DNA from: Ancylobacter tetraedralis
GTDB taxonomy: Bacteria; Pseudomonadota; Alphaproteobacteria; Rhizobiales; Xanthobacteraceae
Reading direction: 5' to 3'
Assembly (NCBI RefSeq): GCF_014195655.1
Contig: NZ_JACICD010000004.1
Location: 310,001 to 374,000, forward strand
DNA: 64,000 bases
The translations under genes were made by a program, and so were the position numbers. This document shows positions 37,294 to 46,593 of the stretch, in pieces (position 1 is the first letter of the stretch; every line of letters begins with the position of its first letter). The notes below the pieces were generated by a model that saw only the letters and a list, made by a program, of their open reading frames with translations, was not told where the DNA came from and did not search any database.

Positions 37294-37710
37294 CTAGTCT
37301 CCCGCGCCGGTCTCGATCAGCCGAAGCGCGCTCTCGCGGATGATGGCGGGAAGTTCGCGCGCGCGCCTCTGCTCCAGATCGAAATAGACCGACACGGCCA
37401 GCATTTCGGCGTGGGGTCCCGCCGAGGTCGACAGGCGGTGCCATGCCGTCAGCGATCGTCCCCCAACCCGGCGCACCGCGCTGTCGATCACGAACAGTTC
37501 CCCGGCGCGCGTTTCCCGCCGATAGTCGATCTCGTGGCGGACATCGGCCCAGCCCTCGCGTCTTGATGCGATCCAGCCGGCGTCATAGCCGCACGCGGCC
37601 AGAAGATGCCACGACGCCTGATCGAATGCCGCCACATAGTGCTGGATGTTCATGTGGCCCATCGCGTCGCACTGCGCCGGATAGACCACGCCCTGATAGG
37701 TCCGCACCAT
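37294..37710 (-). CDS. Hot-dog fold acyl-CoA thioesterase
   Basis: The 138-residue protein is of the YbgC/4HBT type: YQGVVYPAQCDAMGHMNIQHYVAAFDQASW, with the Asp-containing segment that carries the catalytic residue in this family. The ATG at 37710 overlaps the stop of the deacetylase gene; a GTG directly before it is possible. In this operon it may release the acid from the CoA ester made by the BKACE enzyme. Confidence 0.85.
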   Translation of the reverse strand: MVRTYQGVVYPAQCDAMGHMNIQHYVAAFDQASWHLLAACGYDAGWIASRREGWADVRHEIDYRRETRAGELFVIDSAVRRVGGRSLTAWHRLSTSAGPHAEMLAVSVYFDLEQRRARELPAIIRESALRLIETGAGD

Positions 37711-38771
37711 CACGGCTCGCTCCCGAGCGAACGCTCCGTCGGCACGCGATGCGCGCTGCGGAAGCCGTCCATGAAGGCAATCAGATTGTCGCCCAGCGCG
37801 TCGCAGATATAGCCGCCTTCCTGCACGATGACGGTGGGCAGGCCGATCCCCCCGATCCGCTCGCCGATGCGGCGAAAGCCCGGCGTGGAAACGCTGAGGC
37901 CGCCGAAGGGGTCGCCCTCGAAGGCATCGAGCCCCAGTGCGACGACCAGCGCGCCCGGCACGAAGGCGGCGATGCGCCCGAGCGCGCGATCGAGCGCATC
38001 GACGAACCCCTCGTCTCCGGTCTTGCGGGCGAGCGGCAGGTTCAGATTGTAGCCGCGCCCGGCGCCATCGCCACGCTCGTCGGCGTGACCCCAGAAGAAG
38101 GGATAGAAACGCACGGGATCGGCATGGATGGAGACGGTGAGCACGTCCGCCCGTTCGTAGAACACACCCTGCGTGCCATTGCCGTGGTGCAGATCGACAT
38201 CGAGCACCGCCACGCGGGCCGTGCCTTCGCGCAGCCGCTGAGCGGCGATGGCGGAATTGTTGAGGTAGCAGAAGCCGCCGGCAAGATCCCGGAAGGCGTG
38301 GTGCCCGGGCGGGCGGCAGAGCGCATAGGCGGCCGGCGTGCCCGCCGCGACCAGATGAGCGGCGTGGGTGGCGGCGTGCGCGCTGCGCAGGGCGGCCGCA
38401 AACGTCTGCGGGCCAATCGGGCAGGATGTGTCGGCCATGTGGTAGCCGGCCTGTCCGACCGCCGAGAGAGGATAGGCACCGTCGCGACGGTCGGGGTGGA
38501 TGTTGGGGATCACCTCGTCGGAGGCGAGCGCGATATGCTGCCAGCGAGCATGGATATTCGCCAGGAACTCCAGATATTCCGGCGTGTGGATCGAGGCGGC
38601 CGGCGCCAGGCCGAAATCGGGCGGCTCCGCGTGGATCAGGCCGGCCTTCCGCGCCGCATCGAACAGGATATCCGCGCGTTCCGGCCGCTCCGGATTTGGA
38701 GCGCGTGCGCCGCTTGTGAGGAAGAAGCCGGGATAGTGCTTCTTCTGCGCCTCGTCATAGATGACCTTCAT
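37710..38771 (-). CDS. Acetylpolyamine amidohydrolase-like deacetylase (class II HDAC family)
   Basis: The 353-residue zinc hydrolase has the full HDAC active site: RPPGHHA, zinc ligands in LDVDLHHGNGTQ (Asp and His), the third ligand in ALGLDAFEGDP, and EGGY near the end. The start KVIYDEAQKKHYP followed by PERPER resembles bacterial acetylpolyamine amidohydrolases. It should remove acetyl groups from acetylated polyamines or related amines before transamination. The ATG at 38771 was chosen; a GTG at 38786 would add five residues. Confidence 0.87.
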   Translation of the reverse strand: MKVIYDEAQKKHYPGFFLTSGARAPNPERPERADILFDAARKAGLIHAEPPDFGLAPAASIHTPEYLEFLANIHARWQHIALASDEVIPNIHPDRRDGAYPLSAVGQAGYHMADTSCPIGPQTFAAALRSAHAATHAAHLVAAGTPAAYALCRPPGHHAFRDLAGGFCYLNNSAIAAQRLREGTARVAVLDVDLHHGNGTQGVFYERADVLTVSIHADPVRFYPFFWGHADERGDGAGRGYNLNLPLARKTGDEGFVDALDRALGRIAAFVPGALVVALGLDAFEGDPFGGLSVSTPGFRRIGERIGGIGLPTVIVQEGGYICDALGDNLIAFMDGFRSAHRVPTERSLGSEP

Positions 38772-38796
38772 CGTCTCGCCCTTCACCCCGCGACCC

Positions 38797-39738
38797 TTAC
38801 CCCGCGACCTGCGCGGACCCCTTCAGCGCCAGTTGGGCGCGCGCCTCGTCGGGTGTGGCCACGCGGTGGCCAAGCTCCTCCACGATGCGCCGTATCTTCG
38901 CCACCTGCTCGGCATTGGAGCTGGCAAGCCGGCCGCGCGCAATGGTGAGGTTGTCTTCCAGCCCGACGCGAACATGGCCGCCGAGGATCACGCCCATGGT
39001 GCCGAGCGGAATCTGCTGGCGGCCGGCGGCGAGCACGGAGAACTGGTAGTCCGCACCGAGCAGCCGGTCGGCCGTCGCCTTCATATGCAGCAATTGCTCG
39101 GGCGCTGCGTCGATGCCACCGAGAACACCAAGCACGAACTGCACGAAGATCGGCGCCTTGAGCAGGCCCTTCCTGAGATAGAAGGCCACGGTCTGCAGAT
39201 GGCCGACATCGTAGCATTCCAGCTCGAAACGGCCCCCGCTCGCGCCGCCAAGATCGCCGAGGATGGTCTCGATATCCGAAAAGCTGTTCTTGAAGATGAC
39301 CGACCGGGTCGCCTCCAGGAAATCGCGCTCCCAATTATGCTTCCAGCTATCATAGCGCTCGGCGAGCGGGAACAGTCCGAAGTTCATCGAGCCCATGTTC
39401 AGCGAGCACATTTCCGGCTGGATCCGTCGTGGCGCGGCCAGCCGCTCGTCGAGGGTCATGCGGGAAGAGCCTCCGGTGGAGATGTTCAGCACCGCATCCG
39501 AGCGCTCGCGGATGCGGTGAAGGATCTCCTGGAACAGCGCCGGGTCAGCGGAGGGAAAGCCGGTCTGCGGGTCGCGCGCGTGAAGGTGTAGGATCGCGGC
39601 GCCGGCCTGCGCCGCTTCCACCGCCTGATCGGCGATCTGCTGCGGCGTGACCGGCAGATAGGGGCTCATGGTCGGGGTGTGGATCGATCCCGTCACGGCG
39701 CAGGTGATGATGACCGGGCGGCCATTTGGGGGGCTCAT
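38797..39738 (-). CDS. Beta-keto acid cleavage enzyme (BKACE family, formerly DUF849)
   Basis: The 313-residue TIM-barrel enzyme has the family start VIITCAVTGSIHTPTMSPYLP, the metal-binding LHLHARD, and NISTGG, MCSLNMGSMNFG and ELECYDVGHL. Known members, such as the lysine-fermentation enzyme Kce, react a beta-keto acid with acetyl-CoA to give acetoacetate and a shorter CoA ester. It overlaps the aminotransferase gene by ATGA, suggesting that deamination yields a keto acid or aldehyde leading to a beta-keto acid. Confidence 0.88.
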   Translation of the reverse strand: MSPPNGRPVIITCAVTGSIHTPTMSPYLPVTPQQIADQAVEAAQAGAAILHLHARDPQTGFPSADPALFQEILHRIRERSDAVLNISTGGSSRMTLDERLAAPRRIQPEMCSLNMGSMNFGLFPLAERYDSWKHNWERDFLEATRSVIFKNSFSDIETILGDLGGASGGRFELECYDVGHLQTVAFYLRKGLLKAPIFVQFVLGVLGGIDAAPEQLLHMKATADRLLGADYQFSVLAAGRQQIPLGTMGVILGGHVRVGLEDNLTIARGRLASSNAEQVAKIRRIVEELGHRVATPDEARAQLALKGSAQVAG

Positions 39739-41093
39739 GCGCGCTCTCCGACGGGAAGTCCTGCCTCGCGGGCGAAGCTTTCGAGCGATGCCGTGAGCTT
39801 TTCCATGATCTCGTCGATCTGGTCGTCGCTGACGATGAGTGGCGGGCAGACGAGGAAATGGTCGCCGATCCGCCCGCCGCGCGTGCGGCGTGAATAGATG
39901 ATGAGGCCCGCGTCATAGGCGATATCGACGAGGCGCAGATGCGCATTCAGGCCGACCGGGAGCGGCTCCATCGTCGCGCGCTCCGCCACCAGTTCGAAGG
40001 CCAGCAGGAGGCCCTTGCCGCGCACATCGCCGATGAAGGGGAAGCGCTCCATCGTGGCCTCCAGCCGGGCCTTCAGGGCCTGGCCCTGCTGTTCGGCGGC
40101 GGTGATGAGGTCGAGCCGGTCGATTTCCTCCAGCACGGCGAGGCCGGCCGCGCAGGCGAGCGGATTGCCGGCATAGGTGTGGCCGTGGATGAAGCCGCCA
40201 TTGTCGATCACCGCTTCGGCGATCCTGCCATCCGCCACCATGGCGCCGAGCGGCGCGTAGCCGGCGCCGAAGCCCTTGGAGAGGGCGACGATATCGGGTC
40301 GCAGGTTCCAGTGCTCGCTGGCGAGGTAGCGGCCCGTGCGGCCGGCCCCGCTCATCACCTCGTCACAGATGAGCAGAATACCGAATTCGTCGCAGATGGC
40401 GCGGATCTCGGCGTAATAGCTGTCGGGGGCCACCAGCGCGCCGGTCGAGGCGCCGCCGACCGGCTCCATGATGAAGGCCAGCACCGTCTCCGGCCCCTGC
40501 GCCAGGATTTCCTCGCGCAGCATCCGGGCATAGCGCAGGCCGCGCTGCTCAAGGGTCAGTGCGTCGCGGTCGAGATAGCAGGTGGGTGCGGGGATCTTGG
40601 GGCTTTCCCGCAGCATCGGCGCGAAGGGCGCGCTCATCAGCGACATGCCGGTGACGCCAAGCGCTCCCAGCGTCGAGCCGTGATAGGAGGGAAAGCGTGA
40701 GATGACCTTCCAGCGCTGCGCCTGCCCGCGGGCGATCGCATATTGCCGGGCCAGCTTGAGACAGCTCTCCACCGCCTCCGAACCTCCGGAGACGAAGAAC
40801 ACCCGGTCCAGCCCCTCCGGCATGCGCCCGGCGATGCGGGTGGCGAGCTTCTCGGCCGGCTCGTTCTCGAAATGCAGCCGATAGCCGAAAGTGGACAGCT
40901 CCATCTGCCGGCGCATGGCCGCCAGCACCGCCGGATTGGAATGGCCGATATTGGAGACCATGGCGCCGCTGGAGCCATCGAGATAGCGCTTTCCCGCGCT
41001 GTCCCAGAGATAGACGCCGGCGCCGCGCGCCAGCTGGGGGCGGCGCAGGCGCGTCTGGTAGAACAGGTTGGAGGGGGGCAGGCCGTCGGACAT
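39735..41093 (-). CDS. Class III aminotransferase
   Basis: The 452-residue PLP enzyme has the cofactor lysine Lys273 in ALSKGFGAGYAPLGAMV, plus LLICDEVMSGAGRTG and GHTYAGNPLACAAG. It belongs to the omega-amino acid or diamine transaminase group. The ATG at 41093 follows AGAAGGA. It is the first gene of a five-gene operon (aminotransferase, BKACE, deacetylase, thioesterase, GNAT) and is preceded by a copy of the shared regulatory motif. Confidence 0.9.
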   Translation of the reverse strand: MSDGLPPSNLFYQTRLRRPQLARGAGVYLWDSAGKRYLDGSSGAMVSNIGHSNPAVLAAMRRQMELSTFGYRLHFENEPAEKLATRIAGRMPEGLDRVFFVSGGSEAVESCLKLARQYAIARGQAQRWKVISRFPSYHGSTLGALGVTGMSLMSAPFAPMLRESPKIPAPTCYLDRDALTLEQRGLRYARMLREEILAQGPETVLAFIMEPVGGASTGALVAPDSYYAEIRAICDEFGILLICDEVMSGAGRTGRYLASEHWNLRPDIVALSKGFGAGYAPLGAMVADGRIAEAVIDNGGFIHGHTYAGNPLACAAGLAVLEEIDRLDLITAAEQQGQALKARLEATMERFPFIGDVRGKGLLLAFELVAERATMEPLPVGLNAHLRLVDIAYDAGLIIYSRRTRGGRIGDHFLVCPPLIVSDDQIDEIMEKLTASLESFAREAGLPVGERA

Positions 41094-41198
41094 AGGCAAT
41101 CCTTCTCGTCACCCGGCCGACTGGCGGCGATCATCCGCTTCGGCGTCGCACGCGGGTGCCGCATGCCGGGTGACCGGGAGTGTGCGAGGGGTGCAATC

Positions 41199-41222
41199 AT
41201 AGATCAAATAGATAGTCGTCAT
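41199..41222 (+). promoter_or_regulatory. Shared 24-bp regulatory motif, copy A
   Basis: This copy has the core AGATCAAATAGATAGTCG. It matches copy C at 20 of 24 positions and shares CAAATAGATA with copy B. Its centre lies about 117 bp upstream of the aminotransferase start and the motif points away from the operon it serves. Confidence 0.7.
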
Positions 41223-41275
41223 ATTAATCATCCGTTGGGTCTATGGTTCAAGGGCGCGTCGCCCTTCGTATCGGC

Positions 41276-41683
41276 TCAGGCCGGCGCGGCCGCCTTGCGC
41301 CGGCGGTGCTGGGCCGCCACGAGCATGATCTCCACGTCGTAATTGGCCACCAGGCGCGCTTCGACGCTGGCGCGGGCGGGGATGGCGTGCTTGGGAATCC
41401 ACGCCTCGTAGACGGCCGTCATTTCCTCCAGATGCCGGATATCCGAAAGCCAGATGGTGGCTTGCAGGATGCGCGACTTGTCCGAGCCGGCTTCCGCCAG
41501 GATGCGGTCGATATTGGCGAGCGCGCCGCGGGTCTGCTCGGTGATCGGGGCGCCGGGGGCACCGACCTGACCGCACAGGTAAACGATTCCGTCATAGACG
41601 ACCGCCTGACTGTAGCGCGGTCCGGGTTCGATATGGCGGATGTCGTCGTCGATCCGGCTGTCATCGAGGTTATCGTCGGGCAT
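41276..41683 (-). CDS. RidA/YjgF family protein
   Basis: The 135-residue protein has the RidA pattern: YSQAVVYDGIVYLCGQVG and the conserved Arg segment IPARASVEARLVANYDVEI. RidA proteins hydrolyse reactive imine or enamine intermediates made by amino acid oxidases and PLP enzymes. It lies 19 bp downstream of the FAD amine oxidase gene and probably deaminates that enzyme's imine product. Confidence 0.88.
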   Translation of the reverse strand: MPDDNLDDSRIDDDIRHIEPGPRYSQAVVYDGIVYLCGQVGAPGAPITEQTRGALANIDRILAEAGSDKSRILQATIWLSDIRHLEEMTAVYEAWIPKHAIPARASVEARLVANYDVEIMLVAAQHRRRKAAAPA

Positions 41684-41702
41684 GGCGGGTCTCCGGACGT
41701 GA

Positions 41703-43028
41703 TTATTGTTCGCTGCGGCCGCGCCAGGCATCCCGCATCAGCCGGAGACGCGCGCCCCAGCCGAGCAGCGGCTGCGGTGGCAAGGCGCGCGGGCGGCTGC
41801 GGGCCTTGATCAGGCTGATGAGGTCGCTGTCCTGCCCGGCCGCCAGATTGGCAATCTCGCGGCCCAGGAGGTTCGCTGTGCCGATGCCGTTGGCGTTGTA
41901 GCATCCCGCCACGAACAGCCCCTCGCCGAGGCGGCCGAAGACATGGTGGCCATTCAGGCTGAGCGAGACGATCCCGGACCAGTGGTGCGTGAGGATGGCG
42001 GGGTCGAGGGTGGGAAACCGGGCGGCCAAGGCCCGGCCGTTGGATCGATGGCGCTGAGCCAGCGCTTCGGCATCAAGCGACAGATCGCGCGGCACCTCGC
42101 AGGTATTGCGCACTAGCAGACGGCGATCGCGGGTGAGGCGGACGGTGGCCCCCATCGCGTCGGCGGACAGCACACCATAGGGAGCGGGCGCGCCAAGGCG
42201 CAGATATTCGGCCTGGGTGAGCGGGCGGCTCAAGCTGGCGGTCAGCAGCAGGGCAAAGCTGCGATTCCGCTCGATGCCAAGCTCGGGCATGAAGCCGTTG
42301 ACCGCCATGATGACGTTTCGGGCGCGCAGCGTACCCTCCGGCGTCGTCAGCCTGTAGCCTCCTGTATCCGAGGCCCAGGCGAGGATTGGCGAGCCCTCGA
42401 ACAGATCGACCGCGGGCGGCAGTGCGTCCAGCAGGCCGCGCGCCAGCTTGGCGGGCTGCAGAAGGACGCTGGTCTTGGTCCAGACGGCCATGGTGTAAAA
42501 CGCGGTGCCGGTGCGCGCGGCGAGCGCATCGGCCCCCAGCACCTCGTGTTCCATGCCGAGTTCGCCGAGTAGGGCGGCGAAGCGATCCAGCTTCTCGCCA
42601 TAGCGCGGGTGGCGGGCGGCATAGAGCTTGCCGGCGCCGTCCCAGTCGCAATCGATGCCGAAGCGCTCGACCTGCGCCTTGACCTCCGCGATGGCGGCAA
42701 GATTCAGCCGGTATTTCTGCTTGAAGGTCTCGATGTCGGCGGCGGTGCCGGTGCCCTCGTTCAGCGTCGCGTCGACCAGGAAGCCGGAATTGCGCGCGCT
42801 CGCGCCCTCGGCCGCGCGGTTCGCCTCGATAAGCACGATCCGCGCGTGCGGCTGCACCGCCGCCAGCTGCCGCGCGGCGGCCATGCCGGTGTATCCGGCG
42901 CCGACGATCGCCCAGTCAGTTCGTTCGTCGCCCCTCAGCGCGGGGCGCGATGCGCGCGCCGGCAGCTGTGCCAGCCAGCCGCAGCCTGGGTCATTCGCTG
43001 GCAGGCGCCCGACCTCGCTCCCGCTCAT
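41703..43028 (-). CDS. FAD-dependent amine/amino acid oxidase (DadA/PuuB type)
   Basis: The 441-residue oxidoreductase has the N-terminal dinucleotide fold WAIVGAGYTGMAAARQLA, followed by LIEANRAAEGASARNSGFL, typical of gamma-glutamylputrescine oxidase and related DAO-fold enzymes. The C-terminal segment LFVAGCYNANGIGTANLLGREIA closes the FAD site. It should oxidise a C-N bond to an imine. The ATG at 43028 was chosen after GGCGGAAGACA. It is followed by RidA, and a motif copy lies about 106 bp upstream. Confidence 0.88.
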   Translation of the reverse strand: MSGSEVGRLPANDPGCGWLAQLPARASRPALRGDERTDWAIVGAGYTGMAAARQLAAVQPHARIVLIEANRAAEGASARNSGFLVDATLNEGTGTAADIETFKQKYRLNLAAIAEVKAQVERFGIDCDWDGAGKLYAARHPRYGEKLDRFAALLGELGMEHEVLGADALAARTGTAFYTMAVWTKTSVLLQPAKLARGLLDALPPAVDLFEGSPILAWASDTGGYRLTTPEGTLRARNVIMAVNGFMPELGIERNRSFALLLTASLSRPLTQAEYLRLGAPAPYGVLSADAMGATVRLTRDRRLLVRNTCEVPRDLSLDAEALAQRHRSNGRALAARFPTLDPAILTHHWSGIVSLSLNGHHVFGRLGEGLFVAGCYNANGIGTANLLGREIANLAAGQDSDLISLIKARSRPRALPPQPLLGWGARLRLMRDAWRGRSEQ

Positions 43029-43122
43029 TGTCTTCCGCCGCCGCCTTCCGCCGCAACCTTGACCCCGCACCTGTCTGAAGCCGGGGCCGTTCCCTGCCGG
43101 TGAAGGTGGGCGGCGACATATC

Positions 43123-43146
43123 ATTGCGCAAATAGATAATCGACAT
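43123..43146 (+). promoter_or_regulatory. Shared 24-bp regulatory motif, copy B
   Basis: This copy has the core GCGCAAATAGATAATCGACA. It is centred about 106 bp upstream of the FAD oxidase start, in the same relative orientation as copies A and C. Its left part holds the perfect palindrome TTGCGCAA. Confidence 0.68.
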
Positions 43147-43159
43147 GGGCAACATCGCG

Positions 43160-44125
43160 TCAATCTATGTCCGGCGGATAGGAGCGCTCGCCGACGGGGA
43201 CGGTGTCGAGCATGTCATCGATCCACTGCACCAGCACGTGCTCCGCGGGATTGAGGCTGCGCTGCGGGTTCGTGACGAAGAAGACATCTACCGCCGGCAG
43301 GTCCGTATAGGGTGGCAGCCGCCACAGCAGGCCCGCCTCGACGTCGCGCCGCGCGACATGGACGGGCAGGGCACCGATGCCGATCCCCGCCACGATCATG
43401 CGCAGCACTTCCGGCAGATTGGCGGAAACACCTTTCAGTTTCGGCTTCAGCAGGGCCATTTCGCGAAGCTGTGTGACGCAATGGAGCGAGCCGCCCTCGA
43501 CGTCGGTCTGGAACGAGACCGAATCCTCACCTTGCAGATCCGACAGTTCGATCCCCTCCCGTCCGAACAGCCGGTGGCCGGGCCCGCAGAACAGCCCGAA
43601 GAACTCGCGGAACAGCACGCGGGCGGTGAGTGCGGGATCGGGTCGATTCATGAGGCAGAGGCCGAAAGTCATCCGGTTCTGTCGCAGCCGATTGAGCACC
43701 TCCTCGCTTTCCGTCACCGAGATCGCGTAGGTGACGTCCGGATGCAGCTCATTGAAGCGTGTGAGCAGCGTGTCGAGATGGGGCGAGACGACATGGCTGG
43801 TCATGGCAATGTTGACATGCCCGCTCACCCGTCCTTCCGCCACACTCATCAGGCCGGGGATCTGCGCCACCGCCTCGAACATGGCGCGGCTCTCCTGATA
43901 GAGGATCCGTCCGGCCTCGGTGAGGGCGAAATGGCTCGGCCCCCGGTCGACGAGGCGATGGCCGACCGTGTCCTCCAGTCGCTTCAGCGCGCTTGAAAGA
44001 GTCGGCTGCCTCAATCCGAGGAAGTCCGCCGCCCGGGTGATCCCGCCCTGCTCCGCCACCACCATGAAGGTGCGCAGCAGGTTCCAGTCCAGCGTGAAGG
44101 GCAGCCTCTGCTCATAGGGCTTCAT
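43160..44125 (-). CDS. LysR-family transcriptional regulator of the amine island
   Basis: The 321-residue LysR regulator has its HTH at GGITRAADFLGLRQPTLSSALKRLE and an effector domain starting VSGHVNIAMTSH. It lies between the FAD oxidase and ABC importer genes, divergent from the importer. Three copies of one motif stand before the three operon starts of the island, so it most likely controls all of them. The effector is unknown; an amine, amino acid or their oxidation product is plausible. Confidence 0.88.
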   Translation of the reverse strand: MKPYEQRLPFTLDWNLLRTFMVVAEQGGITRAADFLGLRQPTLSSALKRLEDTVGHRLVDRGPSHFALTEAGRILYQESRAMFEAVAQIPGLMSVAEGRVSGHVNIAMTSHVVSPHLDTLLTRFNELHPDVTYAISVTESEEVLNRLRQNRMTFGLCLMNRPDPALTARVLFREFFGLFCGPGHRLFGREGIELSDLQGEDSVSFQTDVEGGSLHCVTQLREMALLKPKLKGVSANLPEVLRMIVAGIGIGALPVHVARRDVEAGLLWRLPPYTDLPAVDVFFVTNPQRSLNPAEHVLVQWIDDMLDTVPVGERSYPPDID

Positions 44126-44148
44126 GATTGATTATCTCAATGGTGACG

Positions 44149-44172
44149 ATTGCGATTATCTTTTTGATCTAT
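44149..44172 (-). promoter_or_regulatory. Shared 24-bp regulatory motif, copy C
   Basis: Read on the minus strand the core is AGATCAAAAAGATAATCG. It is centred about 106 bp upstream of the importer binding-protein start and 35 bp from the LysR start, so one bound protein could control both the importer and its own gene. Confidence 0.7.
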
Positions 44173-44265
44173 GAAGCGACGATATGCCACTCATTTCGTC
44201 CGAGCACGGACAACAAGCTGCACCGACCGGCGGCCGGCTCTTGGGAAACAGCAAGAGGCTTTGTC

Positions 44266-45051
44266 ATGACGATCATCAGGACCATGCTTGCGGCGTTCGC
44301 CGTCGCCGGTACCATGGCGGTTGCCGCGCTCGGCGGCCCGGCCCATGCCGACGACCTCGATGCCATCAAGCAGAAGGGTGTCATCCGCATTGCCATGAGC
44401 GGCGCCTACCCGCCGTTCAACTTCGTGAACGAGCAGAACGAGGTGGTCGGCTTCGACCCATCGATCGGCGAGGCCCTCGCCAAGCAGATGGGCGTGAAGG
44501 TCGAAATCATCACCACCGCCTGGGACGGCATTATCGGCGGCCTGCTGGCGAACAAGTACGACGCCATCGTCGGCTCCATGTCGATTACTGACGAGCGCAA
44601 GAAGGTCGTCGATTTCGTCGGCCCCTATTACAAGACCGCCCGCGCGGTGTTCGTGAAGGATGGCGGCAAGATAACGGATTTCAGCCAGCTGAAGGGCGCC
44701 ACCGTCGGCGCCACGCTCGGCGAGACCCATGAGCAATGGGCACGCCAGCAGGGTTGGAAGCTGCGCACCTACAAGGGGTTGCCGGAGCTCCTTCTGGAGC
44801 TGGACAACGGGCGCGTGGACGCCATTGTGACCGACGATATTCCGGTGCTGCTGGCGATGAAGACCGATGGCCGTACGTTCAAGGAGATTGCCATTCCCGG
44901 CAATGAGGGCGTGTCGGATCTGGTGGGCATCGCCATCCGCAAGAACAATCCCGAGCTGCACGAGGCCCTGCAGCAGGCGCTCGACAAGATCCAGGCCGAT
45001 GGCACCTATCTGGCCATCGCCAATAAATGGGTCGGTGGCGACATTCGCTGA
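44266..45051 (+). CDS. Polar amino acid ABC transporter substrate-binding protein
   Basis: The 261-residue periplasmic protein has a signal peptide ending GGPAHA-DDLDAIKQKGV. The mature fold is that of HisJ/ArgT-type binding proteins (SGAYPPFNFVNEQNEVVGFDPSIGEALA; WDGIIGGLLANKYDAIVGSMSIT). The ATG at 44266 was chosen so that the signal peptide begins the protein. It is the first gene of an importer with two permeases and one ATPase; substrates are probably the amines or amino acids broken down by the flanking enzymes. Confidence 0.9.
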   Translation: MTIIRTMLAAFAVAGTMAVAALGGPAHADDLDAIKQKGVIRIAMSGAYPPFNFVNEQNEVVGFDPSIGEALAKQMGVKVEIITTAWDGIIGGLLANKYDAIVGSMSITDERKKVVDFVGPYYKTARAVFVKDGGKITDFSQLKGATVGATLGETHEQWARQQGWKLRTYKGLPELLLELDNGRVDAIVTDDIPVLLAMKTDGRTFKEIAIPGNEGVSDLVGIAIRKNNPELHEALQQALDKIQADGTYLAIANKWVGGDIR

Positions 45052-45069
45052 CCTTCGGGGATGATCGGG

Positions 45070-45094
45070 TCGATACGATCCGTTCGATACGATC
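45070..45094. repeat. Two direct repeats of an 11-bp sequence
   Basis: TCGATACGATC occurs at 45070-45080 and 45084-45094, a 14-bp period, in the 170-bp gap between binding protein and permease genes. It could bind a regulator or fold into the mRNA structure that lowers permease expression. The function is unknown. Confidence 0.5.
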
Positions 45095-45221
45095 ACGGTC
45101 GAACTTGTGAATCTGGGGCCGTTTCTCGATCCGGTGTTCCGCTGGATCGGCGCAGGCTCCACGCCAGCCGCCTCCGCCCCCGGAGAGCGGCTGGCCCCCC
45201 TGATCCGCTGGAGCCGCGTTC

Positions 45222-45869
45222 ATGGATGTCGAGCTTCTGCTGCGGGTGTATCCCTTCTTCCTGAAGGCGGCGCTCGTCACACTCGAGCTGTCGGTGCTGT
45301 CGATCTTGCTGGGGCTCGGCTGTGGCGCGCTTGGCGCGGGCGCCCGGCTGTCGCGACACCGCGTGCTGCGTTTCCTGGGTGCCGCCTATGTCTCGGTGTT
45401 CCGCGGCACACCGGCACTGATCCAGTTGTTCATCCTGTATTTTGGCGGGCCGCAGATCGGTATCCAGCTCGACGCCTTCACCGCGGGTTTCATCGGGCTC
45501 GGCATCAACATCGGGGCCTATATGACCGAGACCATGCGCGGCGCCATCATCGCCGTCGACAAGGGGCAGAATGAAGCCGCCCGCACTCTCGGGCTCTCGC
45601 GCGGCCAGGCGATGCGGCGGGTGGTGCTCCCGCAGGCGATGCGGCTGATGATCCGCCCGCTCGGCGTTAACATCAACGCGCAGATAAAGGGCACTTCGCT
45701 GGTCGCGGCGATCTCGGTGGTGGAACTCACCTACACCGCCCAGCGCTATATCGCGTCCACCTACAAGCCATTCGAGATGTTCCTGCTGGCCGGCGTCATC
45801 TACCTCGCCATCATCTCGGCGACCGGCCTCGGCCTGTCCTGGCTCGACCGCCGGGCGGCGATCCGATGA
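45222..45869 (+). CDS. Polar amino acid ABC transporter permease 1
   Basis: The 215-residue HisQ/HisM-type permease has the N-terminal segment YVSVFRGTPALIQLFILYFG and the ATPase-contact loop EAARTLGLSRGQAMRRVVLPQAMR. About five hydrophobic segments are visible. It is followed closely by the second permease. Confidence 0.9.
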   Translation: MDVELLLRVYPFFLKAALVTLELSVLSILLGLGCGALGAGARLSRHRVLRFLGAAYVSVFRGTPALIQLFILYFGGPQIGIQLDAFTAGFIGLGINIGAYMTETMRGAIIAVDKGQNEAARTLGLSRGQAMRRVVLPQAMRLMIRPLGVNINAQIKGTSLVAAISVVELTYTAQRYIASTYKPFEMFLLAGVIYLAIISATGLGLSWLDRRAAIR

Positions 45870-45899
45870 GGGCGGGCGGCCCGGCCCGGGGAGGTGTGC

Positions 45900-46556
45900 G
45901 TGGGATTTGATTTCGCAGTGGTCGTTCCCTACCTCGGCAGCCTCTTCCAGGGCGCCGTCTGGACGGTGATCGTGACCTGCGCCGGCGGCGCGCTCAGCCT
46001 TGCCGGTGGCGTGGTATTCGCGGTTGCCGCGCTCTATGCCCCCTGGCCGGTGCGCTGGGGGATCAAGGGCTTCCTCTGGCTGTTCCGCGGAACGCCGCTC
46101 CTGCTGCAGCTATTCCTGATCTATTTCGGGCTGGTGGAGATCGGTATCGACCTCGACGCCTTTGCCGCCGGCATTCTCGGACTGGGCCTGCACTACGCGA
46201 CCTACAATGCGGATGTGATTCAGGCAGGCATACTCGCCGTCGACCGCGGCCAGATGGAGGCCGGGCGCACGCTCGGGCTCAGCCAAGGCCAGACCCTTCG
46301 CAAGATCATCGTGCCGCAGGCGCTGCGCGACATGGCGCCTCCGCTCGGCAACAACATGATCGCGCTGCTGAAGGATTCGGCGCTCGTCTCGGTGATCGGG
46401 GTCGCCGAGCTGACGCTTTCCGCCCAGCTCGCCATCTCCCAGACCTTCCGGCCGTTCGAGTTCTACGCCACGGCAGGGGTATTCTACTACGTCATCAATC
46501 TGGGGCTCGAGGCGATCCTCGGCCGCATCGAACGCCGCACGCAGGTCGCGCGATGA
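45900..46556 (+). CDS. Polar amino acid ABC transporter permease 2
   Basis: The 218-residue permease has [20 protein letters not shown] and the contact loop [25 protein letters not shown] chose the GTG at 45900, which follows GGGGAGG by five bases; an in-frame GTG at 45894 would add two residues. It forms a heterodimer with permease 1. Confidence 0.88.
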   Translation: MGFDFAVVVPYLGSLFQGAVWTVIVTCAGGALSLAGGVVFAVAALYAPWPVRWGIKGFLWLFRGTPLLLQLFLIYFGLVEIGIDLDAFAAGILGLGLHYATYNADVIQAGILAVDRGQMEAGRTLGLSQGQTLRKIIVPQALRDMAPPLGNNMIALLKDSALVSVIGVAELTLSAQLAISQTFRPFEFYATAGVFYYVINLGLEAILGRIERRTQVAR

Positions 46557-46593
46557 GGTGTCGATGCAGGAAGCCCGACAGCAGGAGGTCCGG

